Positions 17,145 to 25,974 are shown, counted from the first letter of the stretch. The stretch: DNA of 64,000 nt from Selenomonadaceae bacterium (GCA_017553205.1 JAFZMV010000132.1:19340-83339); one strand, 5' to 3'. The notes: generated by a model not told the origin, from the letters alone. A program made the numbers and translations.

Positions 17145-17181
17145 TATATTTAATGTAAAAAAATTTGCGTTTGCAAAAAAA

Positions 17182-17400
17182 TTATTTAAATCTGTAAGTA
17201 ATACGTCCGCGAGATAAATCATAAGGCGTAAGCTCAATTGTTACTTTGTCGCCCGGCAGAATTCTGATGAAATTCATTCGGATTTTTCCGGAAACATGAG
17301 CCAGCACCGTATGACCGTTATCTAATTCTACTTGAAACATTGCATTAGGCAGAGCCTCAACAACTCTTCCTTCAACTTCGATTACGTCTTGTTTTGACAT
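17182..17400 (-). CDS. infA: Translation initiation factor IF-1
   Basis: A 72-residue OB-fold factor that occupies the ribosomal A site during initiation. It reads [21 protein letters not shown] and ends [14 protein letters not shown], as in the family. It follows adk directly (14 bp); map, normally between the two in Firmicutes, is absent. Confidence 0.98.
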   Translation of the reverse strand: MSKQDVIEVEGRVVEALPNAMFQVELDNGHTVLAHVSGKIRMNFIRILPGDKVTIELTPYDLSRGRITYRFK

Positions 17401-17413
17401 TTGTTGTCTCCTC

Positions 17414-18100
17414 TCAATTTTTCACCGAGGACAAGACGTTGACGAGATCTTCGGTGACTTTGTTTATAGGCTGTCTGCCGTCAACTTCAGTATAAATTCC
17501 AACTTTTTGATAATACTCAATCAGCGGGCGGGTAGAATTTTCGTAAGTTGTCAAACGAGTTTTCATAGTTTCTTCGTTATCGTCTGCACGCTGATAAAGT
17601 TCTCCGCCACATTTGTCGCAGATTCCTTCGGACTTTGTCGGATTGAATTTCACATGATAAGTTGCTCCGCAGGTTTTGCAGATTCTTCTGCCGACAGCTC
17701 GTTCGATTAAATCTTCAGCAGGAACATGGATATTTAAAACTCTTGTAAGTTTCATTTCGAGTTCTTCAAGGATTTTTGAAAGTGCATCAGCCTGTTCAAC
17801 TGTACGCGGAAAACCGTCCAAGATGAAACCGTTTTTGCAGTCGTCTTTTGCCAATCTTTCGCGGACAATTCCGACCGTTACTTCATCAGGAACAAGTGTT
17901 CCCGCGTCCATGCAAGCCTTAGCTTTTTTTCCGAGTTCCGTACCTTCTTTGACAGCCGCACGAAACATATCACCGGTTGAAATCTGCGGTATGGAAAATT
18001 TTTTAATCAGTTCAGCCGCCTGCGTACCTTTGCCGGCTCCCGGAGGCCCCATCATAAGAATTAGGAGTTTGGAATTAGGAGTTTGGAATTGATTTTGCAT
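17414..18100 (-). CDS. adk: Adenylate kinase, zinc-containing LID, N-terminus altered by a repeat
   Basis: Interconverts 2 ADP with ATP and AMP. The P-loop is [10 protein letters not shown], the AMP-site GFPRTVEQ follows, and the LID has four Cys ([10 protein letters not shown] and CDKCGG), the zinc-binding form. The best start is the ATG at 18100, six bases after AGGTGA; a TTG at 18106 is also possible. The first ~16 codons, up to and including part of beta-strand 1 ([10 protein letters not shown]), are encoded by units of the dispersed repeat. They extend the protein about 11 residues beyond the normal start. It overlaps or abuts the disrupted four-helix-bundle gene upstream. Confidence 0.93.
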   Translation of the reverse strand: MQNQFQTPNSKLLILMMGPPGAGKGTQAAELIKKFSIPQISTGDMFRAAVKEGTELGKKAKACMDAGTLVPDEVTVGIVRERLAKDDCKNGFILDGFPRTVEQADALSKILEELEMKLTRVLNIHVPAEDLIERAVGRRICKTCGATYHVKFNPTKSEGICDKCGGELYQRADDNEETMKTRLTTYENSTRPLIEYYQKVGIYTEVDGRQPINKVTEDLVNVLSSVKN

Positions 18101-18497
18101 GTTCAATCACCTTTCTTGTTATCATCTTTAATCGTTTTTGTTATTGAAGACAATATTTTTCTCAGTTCAATGCAGTCGTCAAGCATACTTTTGCTTTGAA
18201 TCGGCGTTAAATATTCGGTTTTCTCAAGTAATTCCAGCCAGTATTCTGTTTCGCCCGCTTCCTTCAATGCAATATACATTTTTGCATTAAAATCCGCGCT
18301 CTGGACTGTGCAAAATTAGCTTCTCTTACGTTGGCACCAATACTTGTGCCACTGCGTAACAACTGCTTAGACAGCACATACTCCGAATGATTTTGGATGA
18401 GATACTTGTATAAATTCACAGTCCTGACAGCAAAAGCCATGCTTTTATCAGCTATCGGATTGGAGTTTTCATTCCTCATTCCACATTCCTAATTCCT
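18059..18497. repeat. Long repeat element (copy 3) enclosing a four-helix-bundle gene
   Basis: GGAATTAGGAGTTTGGAATT units at 18059-18092 face complementary ATTCCTCATTCCACATTCC units at 18470-18497. In short copies about 30 bases of AT-rich core lie between such arms; here about 380 bases with a frameshifted gene do. The right arm carries that gene's start codon and touches the secY stop; the left arm encodes the start of adk. Confidence 0.65.
18103..18479 (-). pseudogene. Four-helix-bundle (S23/IVS-type) protein gene, frameshifted
   Basis: The family is the small four-helix-bundle proteins first seen in 23S rRNA intervening sequences. The first frame reads through SMAFAVRTVNLYKYLI, LLRSGTSIGANVREANFAQSR, then goes off at RILMQ and stops near 18264. 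The sense resumes one frame over: ADFNAKMYIALKEAGETEYW to a stop at 18103-18105. An extra GC pair in AGAGCGCGG (about 18297-18303 on the plus strand) explains the shift. The two pieces together give a full-length ~125-residue member. The start lies within the repeat arm. A functional product would need frameshifting or a sequencing error. Confidence 0.8.
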
Positions 18498-19750
18498 CAT
18501 TTCATAAAGCCTTCATAGTGCCTCATAACGACCATCGCTTCTATCTGTTTCATCGTGTGAAGGGCGACGCTGACGACAATCAGCAGTGCCGTTCCTCCGA
18601 AGTAAACTCCTTGAATATGAGTTGCTCCCGCTATCATGTTCGGGAGAACCGCTATAAACGCCAGAAAAATCGATCCCGCTAATGTCAATCTTGTTAAAAC
18701 ATAGTCGATATATTCTGCTGTCGGCTGTCCGGGTCTGATACCGGGAATAAATCCGCCGTACTTTTTCAGATTATCAGCCATATCGGGAATTTTTATTGTC
18801 ACTGCCGTGTAAAAGTATGTGAAGAAAATTATTAACACGACGTAAATTGACGTTTGCAACGGCGTTCCCCATTGAAGATACGCCGCCAACTCTTTTATTG
18901 TAGGATTGTCAACAAACTCAATTATCGTTATCGGAAACATCAGCACCGACGACGCAAAAATTATCGGGATAACTCCGGCTTGATTGACTTTCAACGGAAT
19001 GTGACTTGAATGTCCGCCGTACGCTCTTGAGCCGACGACTCTTTTGGCGTACGTTATAGGAACTCTTCTGTAGCCCGCTTCGACGAAAATTACAAAGACA
19101 ATCATTCCAACCGCGATTATTGCGAAAAGCAACACGCTGAAATAATTTATCGTTCCCGCTTGCAAGTATTGATAAATCGTTCCGATATTTTTCGGAAGTG
19201 CCGCAACGATTCCCGCGAAAATTATCAGTGAAATTCCGTTGCCGACTCCCTGAGCCGTTATCTGTTCGCCGATCCACATCAACAAAGTTGTTCCGGCCGT
19301 CAACGTTATCGCGATGATTAAAATATTAACGGGATTCGGATTCAGTATCGCCGCTTTTAAGCCGATTGACATTCCAACCGCTTGAAAGAATGCCAGAAGA
19401 ACCGCCAATTTTCTCGTGAACCGAGTCATTTTTTTGTGTCCTTCCGCTCCTTCTTTCGACCATTGCTCAAAAGTCGGAATAACCACAGTCAACAGTTGCA
19501 TAATAATTGACGCGTTGATATAAGGCGTGATACTCATTGCGAATATCGAAAATTTACTGAATGCACCGCCTGAAAATAAATCCAGCAGACCGAATAAACT
19601 TCCGTTATTAAAAAGTCTTTCAATAGCTGAAGGATCAACGCCCGGCACCGGGATATGAGTTCCCATTCTGAATACCGCGAACATTATCAGCGTAAAAATT
19701 ATTCTCTGCCTGAGTTCAGGAATTTTAAAAATGTTTGAAAGTGCGTTCAT
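18497..19750 (-). CDS. secY: Protein translocase subunit SecY
   Basis: Channel of the Sec translocon with ten predicted membrane segments over 417 residues. Markers are IPVPGVD near the start, the plug region GLLDLFSGGAF, ITPYINASIIMQLL and the terminal MRHYEGFMK. The usual neighbours rplO and adk flank it. The ATG directly follows a repeat arm (CCAAATTGAAATG) and no Shine-Dalgarno sequence is visible, unlike all its neighbours. The stop codon abuts the repeat element downstream. Confidence 0.97.
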   Translation of the reverse strand: MNALSNIFKIPELRQRIIFTLIMFAVFRMGTHIPVPGVDPSAIERLFNNGSLFGLLDLFSGGAFSKFSIFAMSITPYINASIIMQLLTVVIPTFEQWSKEGAEGHKKMTRFTRKLAVLLAFFQAVGMSIGLKAAILNPNPVNILIIAITLTAGTTLLMWIGEQITAQGVGNGISLIIFAGIVAALPKNIGTIYQYLQAGTINYFSVLLFAIIAVGMIVFVIFVEAGYRRVPITYAKRVVGSRAYGGHSSHIPLKVNQAGVIPIIFASSVLMFPITIIEFVDNPTIKELAAYLQWGTPLQTSIYVVLIIFFTYFYTAVTIKIPDMADNLKKYGGFIPGIRPGQPTAEYIDYVLTRLTLAGSIFLAFIAVLPNMIAGATHIQGVYFGGTALLIVVSVALHTMKQIEAMVVMRHYEGFMK

Positions 19751-19752
19751 TT

Positions 19753-19828
19753 CAATTTGGAATTAGGAATTAGGAATTAGGAATTTTAATTCCTCACTCT
19801 TCATTCCTCATTCCTCACTCCTCAGTCC
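19753..19828. repeat. Intergenic GGAATTA-type inverted repeat, copy 4 (rplO-secY)
   Basis: Left end CAATTTGGAATTAGG, three further GGAATTA units, a minimal TTTTAA centre and complementary TTCCTCA units. It occupies the ribosome-binding region of secY and supplies the last codons and stop of rplO. The long core of other copies is missing. Confidence 0.85.
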
Positions 19829-20261
19829 CAATTACCGTACCGCCGATTGATTCAATTTTCTGAACAGCAGTTTTTGTAAATCCCTGTGCTTTGACAGTCA
19901 ATTTCTTTGTAAGTTCGCCGTTGCCGAGAATTTTCACACCGTCCAAAACGTTTTTCAAAATCCCGCTCTCAACAAGTGCAACTGCATCAACTTCCGCACC
20001 GTCATCAAAACGATTCAAAGTTTCAACATTAACTTCGGCAAATTCTTTAGCCCAGATATTTTTGAAACCGCGTTTAGGCAAGCGACGATAAATCGGCATT
20101 TGACCGCCTTCAAAACCGGGACGAACTCCGCCACCGCTACGAGCCTTTTGACCTTTATGACCGCGACCCGAAGTCTTTCCGTTGCCTGAACCTGTACCGC
20201 GTCCGACTCTGACTTCTTTTTTGCGTGAACCTTCGGCAGGTTTCAATTTATGTAATTTCAT
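19815..20261 (-). CDS. rplO: 50S ribosomal protein L15
   Basis: Assembly protein of the large subunit, 148 residues, beginning [20 protein letters not shown] with the Gly/Arg-rich [17 protein letters not shown] extension typical of L15. The ATG at 20261 follows AGGGAGG. The last four codons (GTEE) and the stop derive from repeat sequence (GACTGAGGAGTGAGG on the coding strand), replacing the usual hydrophobic end. Confidence 0.97.
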   Translation of the reverse strand: MKLHKLKPAEGSRKKEVRVGRGTGSGNGKTSGRGHKGQKARSGGGVRPGFEGGQMPIYRRLPKRGFKNIWAKEFAEVNVETLNRFDDGAEVDAVALVESGILKNVLDGVKILGNGELTKKLTVKAQGFTKTAVQKIESIGGTVIGTEE

Positions 20262-20277
20262 TAAAGCAACCTCCCTA

Positions 20278-20463
20278 TTACTCCGCAACCTCTTCAACTT
20301 TAACCAAATGCTTTACCTTGAAAATCTGTCCGCGAATTGCAGGATTGTCCGGAAGAACTGAACTTGAATTCATCTTTCCCAATCCGAGTGAAACGACAGT
20401 TTTTCTTTGAGTTTCAGGACGACCGATAAGGCTTCCGGTCAAAGTAACTTTTAATTTAGCCAT
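20278..20463 (-). CDS. rpmD: 50S ribosomal protein L30
   Basis: A 61-residue L30 with the conserved [19 protein letters not shown] and [19 protein letters not shown] segments. AAGGAGG before the ATG; 16 bp from rplO. Confidence 0.97.
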   Translation of the reverse strand: MAKLKVTLTGSLIGRPETQRKTVVSLGLGKMNSSSVLPDNPAIRGQIFKVKHLVKVEEVAE

Positions 20464-20475
20464 TTTCGTTCCTCC

Positions 20476-20976
20476 TTATACAAAAAGTTCTTTAACCGCT
20501 TTGCCGCGAAGTTCAGCGACAACTTCGGCACGTTTCAACATTTTCAAACCTTCGAGAGTTGCACGAACCATGTTGTTAGGATTTGAAGAGCCGAGAGATT
20601 TTGTCAAAATATCATGAACTCCCGCCAATTCTAAGACCGCACGAGCAGGACCGCCTGCAATAACTCCTGTACCTTTTGATGCAGGACGCAACATAACACG
20701 ACCTGCTCCGAATACTCCGACCACACCATGAGGAATTGAGCGATCCTTTAAAGCAACTTCAATTAAATTTTTCTTGGCATCATCAACACCCTTGCGAATT
20801 GCTTCGGGAACTTCAGCCGCTTTTCCAAGTCCGACACCAACTTTGCCGTTTTTATTTCCGACAACAACCAAAGCACTGAACGAAAAACGACGACCGCCTT
20901 TTACAACTTTTGCAACACGATTGATGAAAACAACTTTTTCCTCAAACTCGGGAGTTTCAATTTCATTTCTTGGCAC
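20476..20976 (-). CDS. rpsE: 30S ribosomal protein S5
   Basis: Decoding-fidelity protein, 166 residues. The double-stranded RNA-binding S5 domain contains [17 protein letters not shown] and [17 protein letters not shown]; the C-domain contains [16 protein letters not shown]. The GTG start follows GGAGGT. Residues near the ram and spectinomycin sites look ordinary. Confidence 0.98.
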   Translation of the reverse strand: MPRNEIETPEFEEKVVFINRVAKVVKGGRRFSFSALVVVGNKNGKVGVGLGKAAEVPEAIRKGVDDAKKNLIEVALKDRSIPHGVVGVFGAGRVMLRPASKGTGVIAGGPARAVLELAGVHDILTKSLGSSNPNNMVRATLEGLKMLKRAEVVAELRGKAVKELFV

Positions 20977-20994
20977 TTAACAAACCTCCTTTTC

Positions 20995-21354
20995 TTAGAA
21001 TTTTAATCCGCCTTCACGAGCCGCCTCTGCCAATGCCGCAACACGACCATGATAAATGTATCCGCCGCGATCAAAGACGACTTCTGTAATTCCTTTTTCC
21101 AACGCTTTTTTTGCGATAGCAGCACCGACTTTTTTTGCACCTTCGATATTTCCGCCACTGCCCTCAAAGTCTTTTTCGACTGAACTTGCCGCAACAAGTG
21201 TATGACCTTTTGTATCATCAATGACTTGTGCGTAAATGTGTGCAAGACTGCGGAAAACATTTAAACGCGGACGCTCAGCCGTGCCAGAAATGTGATTCCG
21301 AACCCGCAGATGTCTTTTCTGACGGGTTTTATTTTTATCTGCCTTACGAAGCAT
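20995..21354 (-). CDS. rplR: 50S ribosomal protein L18
   Basis: 5S rRNA-binding protein, 119 residues, beginning [19 protein letters not shown] and containing [20 protein letters not shown] and [12 protein letters not shown]. The ATG at 21354 follows GGGGGAG by eight bases; the longer in-frame start upstream reads the ribosome-binding site itself. Confidence 0.97.
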   Translation of the reverse strand: MLRKADKNKTRQKRHLRVRNHISGTAERPRLNVFRSLAHIYAQVIDDTKGHTLVAASSVEKDFEGSGGNIEGAKKVGAAIAKKALEKGITEVVFDRGGYIYHGRVAALAEAAREGGLKF

Positions 21355-21374
21355 GTCCGTTTCTCCCCCTTTTT

Positions 21375-21474
21375 TCAATTTGGAGTTAGGAATTAGGAAT
21401 CAATTCAATTAGGAGTTAGAAATTTTAATTCCACCTTCCTCATTATTTCAGTTCCTCATTCCACATTCCTAATT
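21375..21474. repeat. Intergenic GGAATTA-type inverted repeat, copy 5 (rplF-rplR)
   Basis: Left end CAATTTGGAGTTAGG, right end CCACATTCCTAATTA, both matching other copies. The right end touches the rplF stop codon. The interior has additional complementary units around TTTTAATTCC. Confidence 0.85.
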
Positions 21475-22018
21475 ATTTCTTGCCGCCTGCCTTACCTTCT
21501 TTACGGCGGATATGCTCACCGGCATATTTAATTCCCTTGCCTTTATAGGGCTCAGGTTCACGCCAGCCGCGAATATTTGCCGCAACTGCTCCGACTAATT
21601 CCTTATCAATACCATGAACTGTAATAGTCGTTGCCGTAGGAGCCTCAAGAGTAATTCCTGCGGGCGGTTCAATAATAACAGGATGCGAATAACCGAGAGC
21701 AAGATTTAAATTTTTGCCCTGCTTCGTCGCACGATAACCTACACCGCTGATTTCCAAATTTTTGGTGAAACCTTCCGTCACCCCGACAACCATGTTGTTA
21801 ATCAAAGTGCGGGAGAGTCCATGCATACTCCTGTGCATTTTATCATCGGAAGGACGTGCAACTGTGAGAACGCCGTCCTCGATGCTTATTTTCATATCTT
21901 GATGGATCGTTCGGGAAAGTTCCCCCTTCGGACCCTTTACATGCACCAAATTATTTTCTCCAACCGTCACAGTTACTCCGGCAGGAATGTTTATCGGTGC
22001 TCTTCCAATTCTTGACAT
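21473..22018 (-). CDS. rplF: 50S ribosomal protein L6
   Basis: Two-domain L6 fold, 181 residues, with [16 protein letters not shown] at the start, [10 protein letters not shown], and the signature [11 protein letters not shown] followed by a Lys-rich tail. GGAGGTGC before the ATG. Its stop codon lies at the edge of repeat copy 5. Confidence 0.98.
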   Translation of the reverse strand: MSRIGRAPINIPAGVTVTVGENNLVHVKGPKGELSRTIHQDMKISIEDGVLTVARPSDDKMHRSMHGLSRTLINNMVVGVTEGFTKNLEISGVGYRATKQGKNLNLALGYSHPVIIEPPAGITLEAPTATTITVHGIDKELVGAVAANIRGWREPEPYKGKGIKYAGEHIRRKEGKAGGKK

Positions 22019-22035
22019 TTTTGCACCTCCAAGAG

Positions 22036-22125
22036 TTAATGTGGAATTTGGAGTTAGGAGTTAGGAATTTATAAATAAATTTTTCAAGATTTAATTCCTC
22101 ATTCCGCATTCCTCATTCCTAATTA
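22036..22125. repeat. Intergenic GGAATTA-type inverted repeat, copy 6 (rpsH-rplF)
   Basis: Arms of GTGGAATTTGGAGTTAGG-type units and their complement surround the core ATTTTTCAAGATTTAA. It begins at the rpsH stop and ends just before the rplF ribosome-binding site. Confidence 0.85.
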
Positions 22126-22126
22126 T

Positions 22127-22525
22127 TTACCAGACGTGTGCGATAACTTCGCCACCGAGTCCAAGTTTTCTAGCCTGTTTATCGCTTACAATTCCTTTTG
22201 AAGTAGAAATTATTGCGATACCCAATCCGCCCAAAACTCTGGGCAGTTCTTTTTTCTTGGAATACTGACGAAGACCGGGCTTAGAGATGCGTTGAATGCC
22301 GGTGATAACTTTTTCACGATTCGCACCATACTTCAAGAAAATTGTCAAGATACCTTGTTTATTATCCTGTGCGAATGTGTAATCTCTGATAAAACCTTCC
22401 TGCTTGAGAACTTCTGCAATAGCAGTTTTAATTTTCGAGCCCGGAATTTCAACCTTGTCATGATAGACAGAATTTGCATTACGAATACGAGTGAGCATAT
22501 CCGCAATAGGATCAGTCATTGCCAT
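22127..22525 (-). CDS. rpsH: 30S ribosomal protein S8
   Basis: 16S rRNA helix-21 binder and, in model bacteria, translational repressor of the spc operon. It has 132 residues: [28 protein letters not shown]-like [15 protein letters not shown] and the terminal [17 protein letters not shown] lies about 13 bases before the first ATG and seems to serve the MAM start. Confidence 0.98.
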   Translation of the reverse strand: MAMTDPIADMLTRIRNANSVYHDKVEIPGSKIKTAIAEVLKQEGFIRDYTFAQDNKQGILTIFLKYGANREKVITGIQRISKPGLRQYSKKKELPRVLGGLGIAIISTSKGIVSDKQARKLGLGGEVIAHVW

Positions 22526-22555
22526 AGGAAATCGATATCCTCCTTTCGAGAATTT

Positions 22556-22741
22556 TTACCAACTTGCTTTTGTAACACCGGGAATTGCTCCGGCATAACT
22601 CTGTTCACGGAAACAAATACGGCACATGTCAAATTTTCTCATGTAACCATGCGGACGACCGCAAATTTTGCAGCGATTATATCTGCGAGTTTTGTATTTC
22701 GGTTCTTTTTTCCACTTTTCAATTAAAGCTGTTTTAGCCAT
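22556..22741 (-). CDS. rpsN: 30S ribosomal protein S14, zinc type
   Basis: A 61-residue short S14 (S14p/S29e zinc form). Ligands are the two CxxC pairs, CKICGRPHG and CRICFRE. It begins [18 protein letters not shown] and ends GVTKASW. Located at the standard spot between L5 and S8. Confidence 0.98.
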   Translation of the reverse strand: MAKTALIEKWKKEPKYKTRRYNRCKICGRPHGYMRKFDMCRICFREQSYAGAIPGVTKASW

Positions 22742-22760
22742 TTAGTAATCACCTTCCCTA

Positions 22761-23303
22761 TCAAGCGTTAGCGAAAGGCATGCCCATCAGCGACAAAAAT
22801 TCACGAGCCTCTTCGTCGGTTTGTGCAGTTGTCACGATGATGATGTCCATTCCGCGAATTTTATCAATTTTATCGTATTCAATTTCAGGGAAAATGAGCT
22901 GTTCTTTTACTCCGAGAGCATAATTTCCGCGTCCGTCAAAAGAATTTCTGCTGACTCCGCGAAAATCTCTTACACGAGGAAGAGCAACATTCATGAATTT
23001 ATCAAGGAATTCGTACATTCTCTGACCGCGTAAAGTTACTTTGCAACCGATAGGCATTCCTTGACGAAGTTTCCAAGCCGCCAAAGATTTTTTTGCACGA
23101 GTGACGATCGGTTTTTGACCTGCAATAATTGTAAGATCATTTACAGCGGACTCAAGAGCCTTAGAATTTCCGACCGCATCGCCGACAGCCATGTTAATTA
23201 CGATTTTTTCCAATTTAGGAACCTGCATAACATTTTTGTAAGAAAATTTTTCAGTCAATGCTTTGACAACTTCGCCTTTGTATTTTTCCAAAAGTCTGCT
23301 CAC
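22761..23303 (-). CDS. rplE: 50S ribosomal protein L5
   Basis: 5S rRNA-binding central protuberance protein, 180 residues. Contains [38 protein letters not shown] and [17 protein letters not shown]. The GTG start follows AAAGGAGG. Confidence 0.98.
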   Translation of the reverse strand: MSRLLEKYKGEVVKALTEKFSYKNVMQVPKLEKIVINMAVGDAVGNSKALESAVNDLTIIAGQKPIVTRAKKSLAAWKLRQGMPIGCKVTLRGQRMYEFLDKFMNVALPRVRDFRGVSRNSFDGRGNYALGVKEQLIFPEIEYDKIDKIRGMDIIIVTTAQTDEEAREFLSLMGMPFANA

Positions 23304-23324
23304 AATATCCCTCCTTTCAAAAAA

Positions 23325-23657
23325 TTATTTTGCACTGTCAACAACTTCGCCGCATTTTTTGCAAATGCGAACATTTTTTCCGTCAACTTCTTTATGACCG
23401 ATTCTTGTCGGTTTATTGCAAGCCGGGCAGACGAGCATAACTTTGCAAACTGCAAGAGGCATTTCCTTAGAGAGAATACCGCCTTGAGGAGCTTTTACAC
23501 TCGGTTTGGTATGACGTTTAACTTTGTTGACATCTTCGACAACTACTTGACCTTTTTTAGGCATCGCGGAAATAATTTTTCCTTGCTTGCCTTTATCTTT
23601 GCCGGAAAGTACAACGACTGTATCGCCTTTTTTTACATGCAATTTTGTTAATGACAA
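23325..23657 (-). CDS. rplX: 50S ribosomal protein L24 with C-terminal zinc ribbon
   Basis: Assembly initiator protein, 110 residues, with the KOW motif [19 protein letters not shown]. The C-terminal region keeps two Cys pairs, [12 protein letters not shown] and [10 protein letters not shown], so this is the zinc-binding form. The TTG at 23657 is chosen because AAAGGAGG sits seven bases before it; the upstream TTG would read through that site. Confidence 0.96.
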   Translation of the reverse strand: MSLTKLHVKKGDTVVVLSGKDKGKQGKIISAMPKKGQVVVEDVNKVKRHTKPSVKAPQGGILSKEMPLAVCKVMLVCPACNKPTRIGHKEVDGKNVRICKKCGEVVDSAK

Positions 23658-23675
23658 TTCGGCACCTCCTTTTTC

Positions 23676-23759
23676 CAATTTGGAATTAGGAATTATGAAT
23701 TAGGAATTTAAAAAGAAATTTTTCAAACTTTTAATTCCAAATTCCTCATTCCTAATTAT
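23676..23759. repeat. Intergenic GGAATTA-type inverted repeat, copy 7 (rplN-rplX)
   Basis: Left end CAATTTGGAATTAGG, core AAAAGAAATTTTTCAAACTT, right arm ATTCCAAATTCCTCATTCC ending at the rplN stop. The core is shared with copies 6 and 12 in the same or opposite orientation. Confidence 0.88.
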
Positions 23760-24127
23760 TACAATACTTCCGGTGCGAGAGAAATTATTTTCATAAAATC
23801 TTTTTCGCGGAGTTCACGGGCAACAGGTCCAAAAATACGAGTTCCGCGAGGAGTTTTATCCTCCTTAATGAGAACTGCCGCATTTTCGTCAAAACGAATA
23901 TAAGAACCGTCAGGACGACGAAGACCTTTGCGAGTACGAACAACTACAGCCTTTACAACGTCGCCTTTTTTAACCTGACCGCCGGGAGCGGCAGATTTTA
24001 CGGACGCTACAATAATATCTCCGATATTTGCATAACGGCGAAAGGAACCGCCCAAAACTCTTATGCACATTAAATCTTTTGCACCGGTGTTGTCGGCAAC
24101 ATTCAGCATGGTTTGCTGTTGAATCAT
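23759..24127 (-). CDS. rplN: 50S ribosomal protein L14
   Basis: A 122-residue L14 with [20 protein letters not shown], the [19 protein letters not shown] signature and the terminal [16 protein letters not shown] precedes the ATG. Its stop abuts repeat copy 7. Confidence 0.98.
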   Translation of the reverse strand: MIQQQTMLNVADNTGAKDLMCIRVLGGSFRRYANIGDIIVASVKSAAPGGQVKKGDVVKAVVVRTRKGLRRPDGSYIRFDENAAVLIKEDKTPRGTRIFGPVARELREKDFMKIISLAPEVL

Positions 24128-24148
24128 TGAAACCTTTCCTCCCTTCCT

Positions 24149-24211
24149 GTTTCTAGTGATTAGTTTCTAGTTTCGAGTCGTTAGTTTCTAGCCACTAACA
24201 GCTAACAACTA
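24149..24211. repeat. Intergenic repeat, variant type CTAGTTT (rpsQ-rplN)
   Basis: Units such as TTTCTAGTGATTAGTTTCTAG face CTAACAGCTAACAAC-type units. A related but shorter copy lies after hisD. The arrangement resembles the main family, the unit does not. Confidence 0.65.
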
Positions 24212-24475
24212 TCTGGCTTTTTCTACGATTTTGACTAAACGCCAGCGTTTTTCTTTAGAGAGCGGACGCGTTTCCATAATAGAAACTTTATCACCGACAT
24301 GTGCCTCTTCGTTTTCGTCGTGTGCTTTAAATTTAACGGTACGCTTTACGGATTTTTTGTAAAGTTTATGCTGAATAAGTTCTTCAATCGCAACGACGAT
24401 CGTTTTCTGCATTTTATCGCTGACAACTTTACCGACGCGGACTTTACGCTCACCGCGTTTTTTCTCTTCGCTCAC
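24209..24475 (-). CDS. rpsQ: 30S ribosomal protein S17
   Basis: OB-fold primary binder of 16S rRNA, 88 residues: [39 protein letters not shown] and [17 protein letters not shown]. The GTG start follows GGGAGG. The end (EKAR) is flush with the variant repeat. Confidence 0.98.
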   Translation of the reverse strand: MSEEKKRGERKVRVGKVVSDKMQKTIVVAIEELIQHKLYKKSVKRTVKFKAHDENEEAHVGDKVSIMETRPLSKEKRWRLVKIVEKAR

Positions 24476-24492
24476 GATAATCCTCCCTTCTT

Positions 24493-24545
24493 CAATTTGG
24501 AATTAGGAATTCTAATTCCCCATTTCTCATTCCACATTCCTAATC
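24493..24545. repeat. Intergenic GGAATTA-type inverted repeat, copy 8 (rpmC-rpsQ)
   Basis: Short copy without core: left end CAATTTGGAATTAGG, centre GAATTCTAATTC, right end CCACATTCCTAAT. The right end lies inside rpmC and encodes its last residues. Confidence 0.85.
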
Positions 24546-24733
24546 TTCAATTCATTCTCACGCTGAATAGTTCTTACTTGAGCAATAGATTTTTTCACTT
24601 CGCGGAGACGCATAGGATTTTCCAACTGACCGGTAGCATGCTGAAAGCGGAGGTTGAAAAGTTCTTCCTTCAAAGATTGAAGCTTTTGAGTTTGTTCATC
24701 AGCACTCAAATCACGAATTTCATTAACCTTCAT
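24527..24733 (-). CDS. rpmC: 50S ribosomal protein L29, C-terminus encoded by repeat
   Basis: Two-helix protein at the tunnel exit, 68 residues from the ATG at 24733: [34 protein letters not shown] and RTIQREN. The final residues KIRNVE and the TGA stop are read from the GGAATTA-type repeat (ATTAGGAATGTGGAATGA on the coding strand). The start overlaps the end of rplP by 11 bases; AAGGCGG is a weak ribosome-binding site within rplP. Confidence 0.96.
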   Translation of the reverse strand: MKVNEIRDLSADEQTQKLQSLKEELFNLRFQHATGQLENPMRLREVKKSIAQVRTIQRENELKIRNVE

Positions 24734-25271
24734 GAGCTTCACCGCCTTTTTCAGCTTCAGCCTCTGCCGCTATTTCTTTAGCTTCTTCGACAGCCGCAGT
24801 ATGAGCAGCCTTTTTCGCGTCAGCCAAAGATTCATTAACGACAGGAACAAAAACATCGCCCTGACCTTCGTTTTCAATGAATTTAGTTTTGATGGGGAGT
24901 TTGTGACCGGCAAGACGCATAGCCTCAGCGGCGACTTCACGAGGAACGCCAGCCATTTCAAAGAGAACGCGACCGGGTTTAACAACAGCGACCCAATATT
25001 CCGGAGACCCTTTACCGCTGCCCATACGAGTTTCAGCAGGTTTAGCAGTGACAGGTTTATCAGGGAAAATTTTAATCCAAACTTGACCGCCGCGACGGAT
25101 ATAACGAGTCATAGCAATACGAGCAGCCTCAATTTGACGGTTAGTGATCCAAGCAGGTTCGAGAGCGACAAGACCGTACTGACCGTGAGCGATAGTATTA
25201 CCGGAGTTGGCTTTACCTTTCATACGACCGCGGAACTGTTTACGGTATTTAACACGTTTAGGCATTAACAT
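24723..25271 (-). CDS. rplP: 50S ribosomal protein L16 with long acidic tail
   Basis: A-site proximal protein. Residues 1-135 are classic L16 ([58 protein letters not shown]). The usual length is ~140-145, here 182. The extra ~40 residues are Ala/Glu-rich and probably helical ([20 protein letters not shown] and on). The ATG follows the rpsC stop immediately, and the 3' end overlaps rpmC. Confidence 0.96.
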   Translation of the reverse strand: MLMPKRVKYRKQFRGRMKGKANSGNTIAHGQYGLVALEPAWITNRQIEAARIAMTRYIRRGGQVWIKIFPDKPVTAKPAETRMGSGKGSPEYWVAVVKPGRVLFEMAGVPREVAAEAMRLAGHKLPIKTKFIENEGQGDVFVPVVNESLADAKKAAHTAAVEEAKEIAAEAEAEKGGEAHEG

Positions 25272-25946
25272 TTAAGCGACACTCCCTTCATCAGAATGAG
25301 TATCGGTTTTAAGTTTTCTTTCCGGGAGAATTTCGCCCTTGAAGATCCAGACTTTGACACCGATTCTGCCGTAAGTGGTATTAGCTTCAGCAAAGCCGTA
25401 ATCAATATCGGCACGGAGAGTATGGAGAGGTATAGAGCCTTCGCGGTAAGATTCGGAGCGAGCAATTTCAGCACCGCCAAGACGACCGCTGCACATAATT
25501 TTGATACCTTTAGCACCGAGCCGCATAGTACGACCGACGGACTGTTTCATAGCACGACGGAAAGCGATTCTGCGTTCGAGTTGAGCGGCGATATTTTCAG
25601 CAACAAGAGTAGCGTCAAGATCGGGCTGACGAATTTCGTTGATGTTAATATCAAGACGTTTATCGGTGAATTTTTTGAGTTTAGTTTTAATTTCTTCGAT
25701 ACCTGTACCGCCGCGACCGATAACCATACCGGGTTTGGCGGTGTGAATAGTCAATTTGAGACGATTTTTAGATCTCTCGGTTTCAATACGGGAAACACCT
25801 GCGGGCATGAGCTGTTTTTTGAGTTCTTTGCGGATTTTAATATCTTCGTGAAGATTTTGAGCAAATTCTTTATCAGCGTACCACTTGGCATCCCAAGTTT
25901 TTACAATGCCCAGGCGTATTCCGTGCGGATTTACCTTCTGACCCAT
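25272..25946 (-). CDS. rpsC: 30S ribosomal protein S3
   Basis: Head protein with mRNA helicase role, 224 residues. Starts [19 protein letters not shown]; the KH motif is [20 protein letters not shown]; the C-domain includes [17 protein letters not shown] and [13 protein letters not shown]. Good ribosome-binding site before the ATG. Confidence 0.98.
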   Translation of the reverse strand: MGQKVNPHGIRLGIVKTWDAKWYADKEFAQNLHEDIKIRKELKKQLMPAGVSRIETERSKNRLKLTIHTAKPGMVIGRGGTGIEEIKTKLKKFTDKRLDININEIRQPDLDATLVAENIAAQLERRIAFRRAMKQSVGRTMRLGAKGIKIMCSGRLGGAEIARSESYREGSIPLHTLRADIDYGFAEANTTYGRIGVKVWIFKGEILPERKLKTDTHSDEGSVA

Positions 25947-25974
25947 AAAATTTCTCCTTTCATTAGAAATTTAA

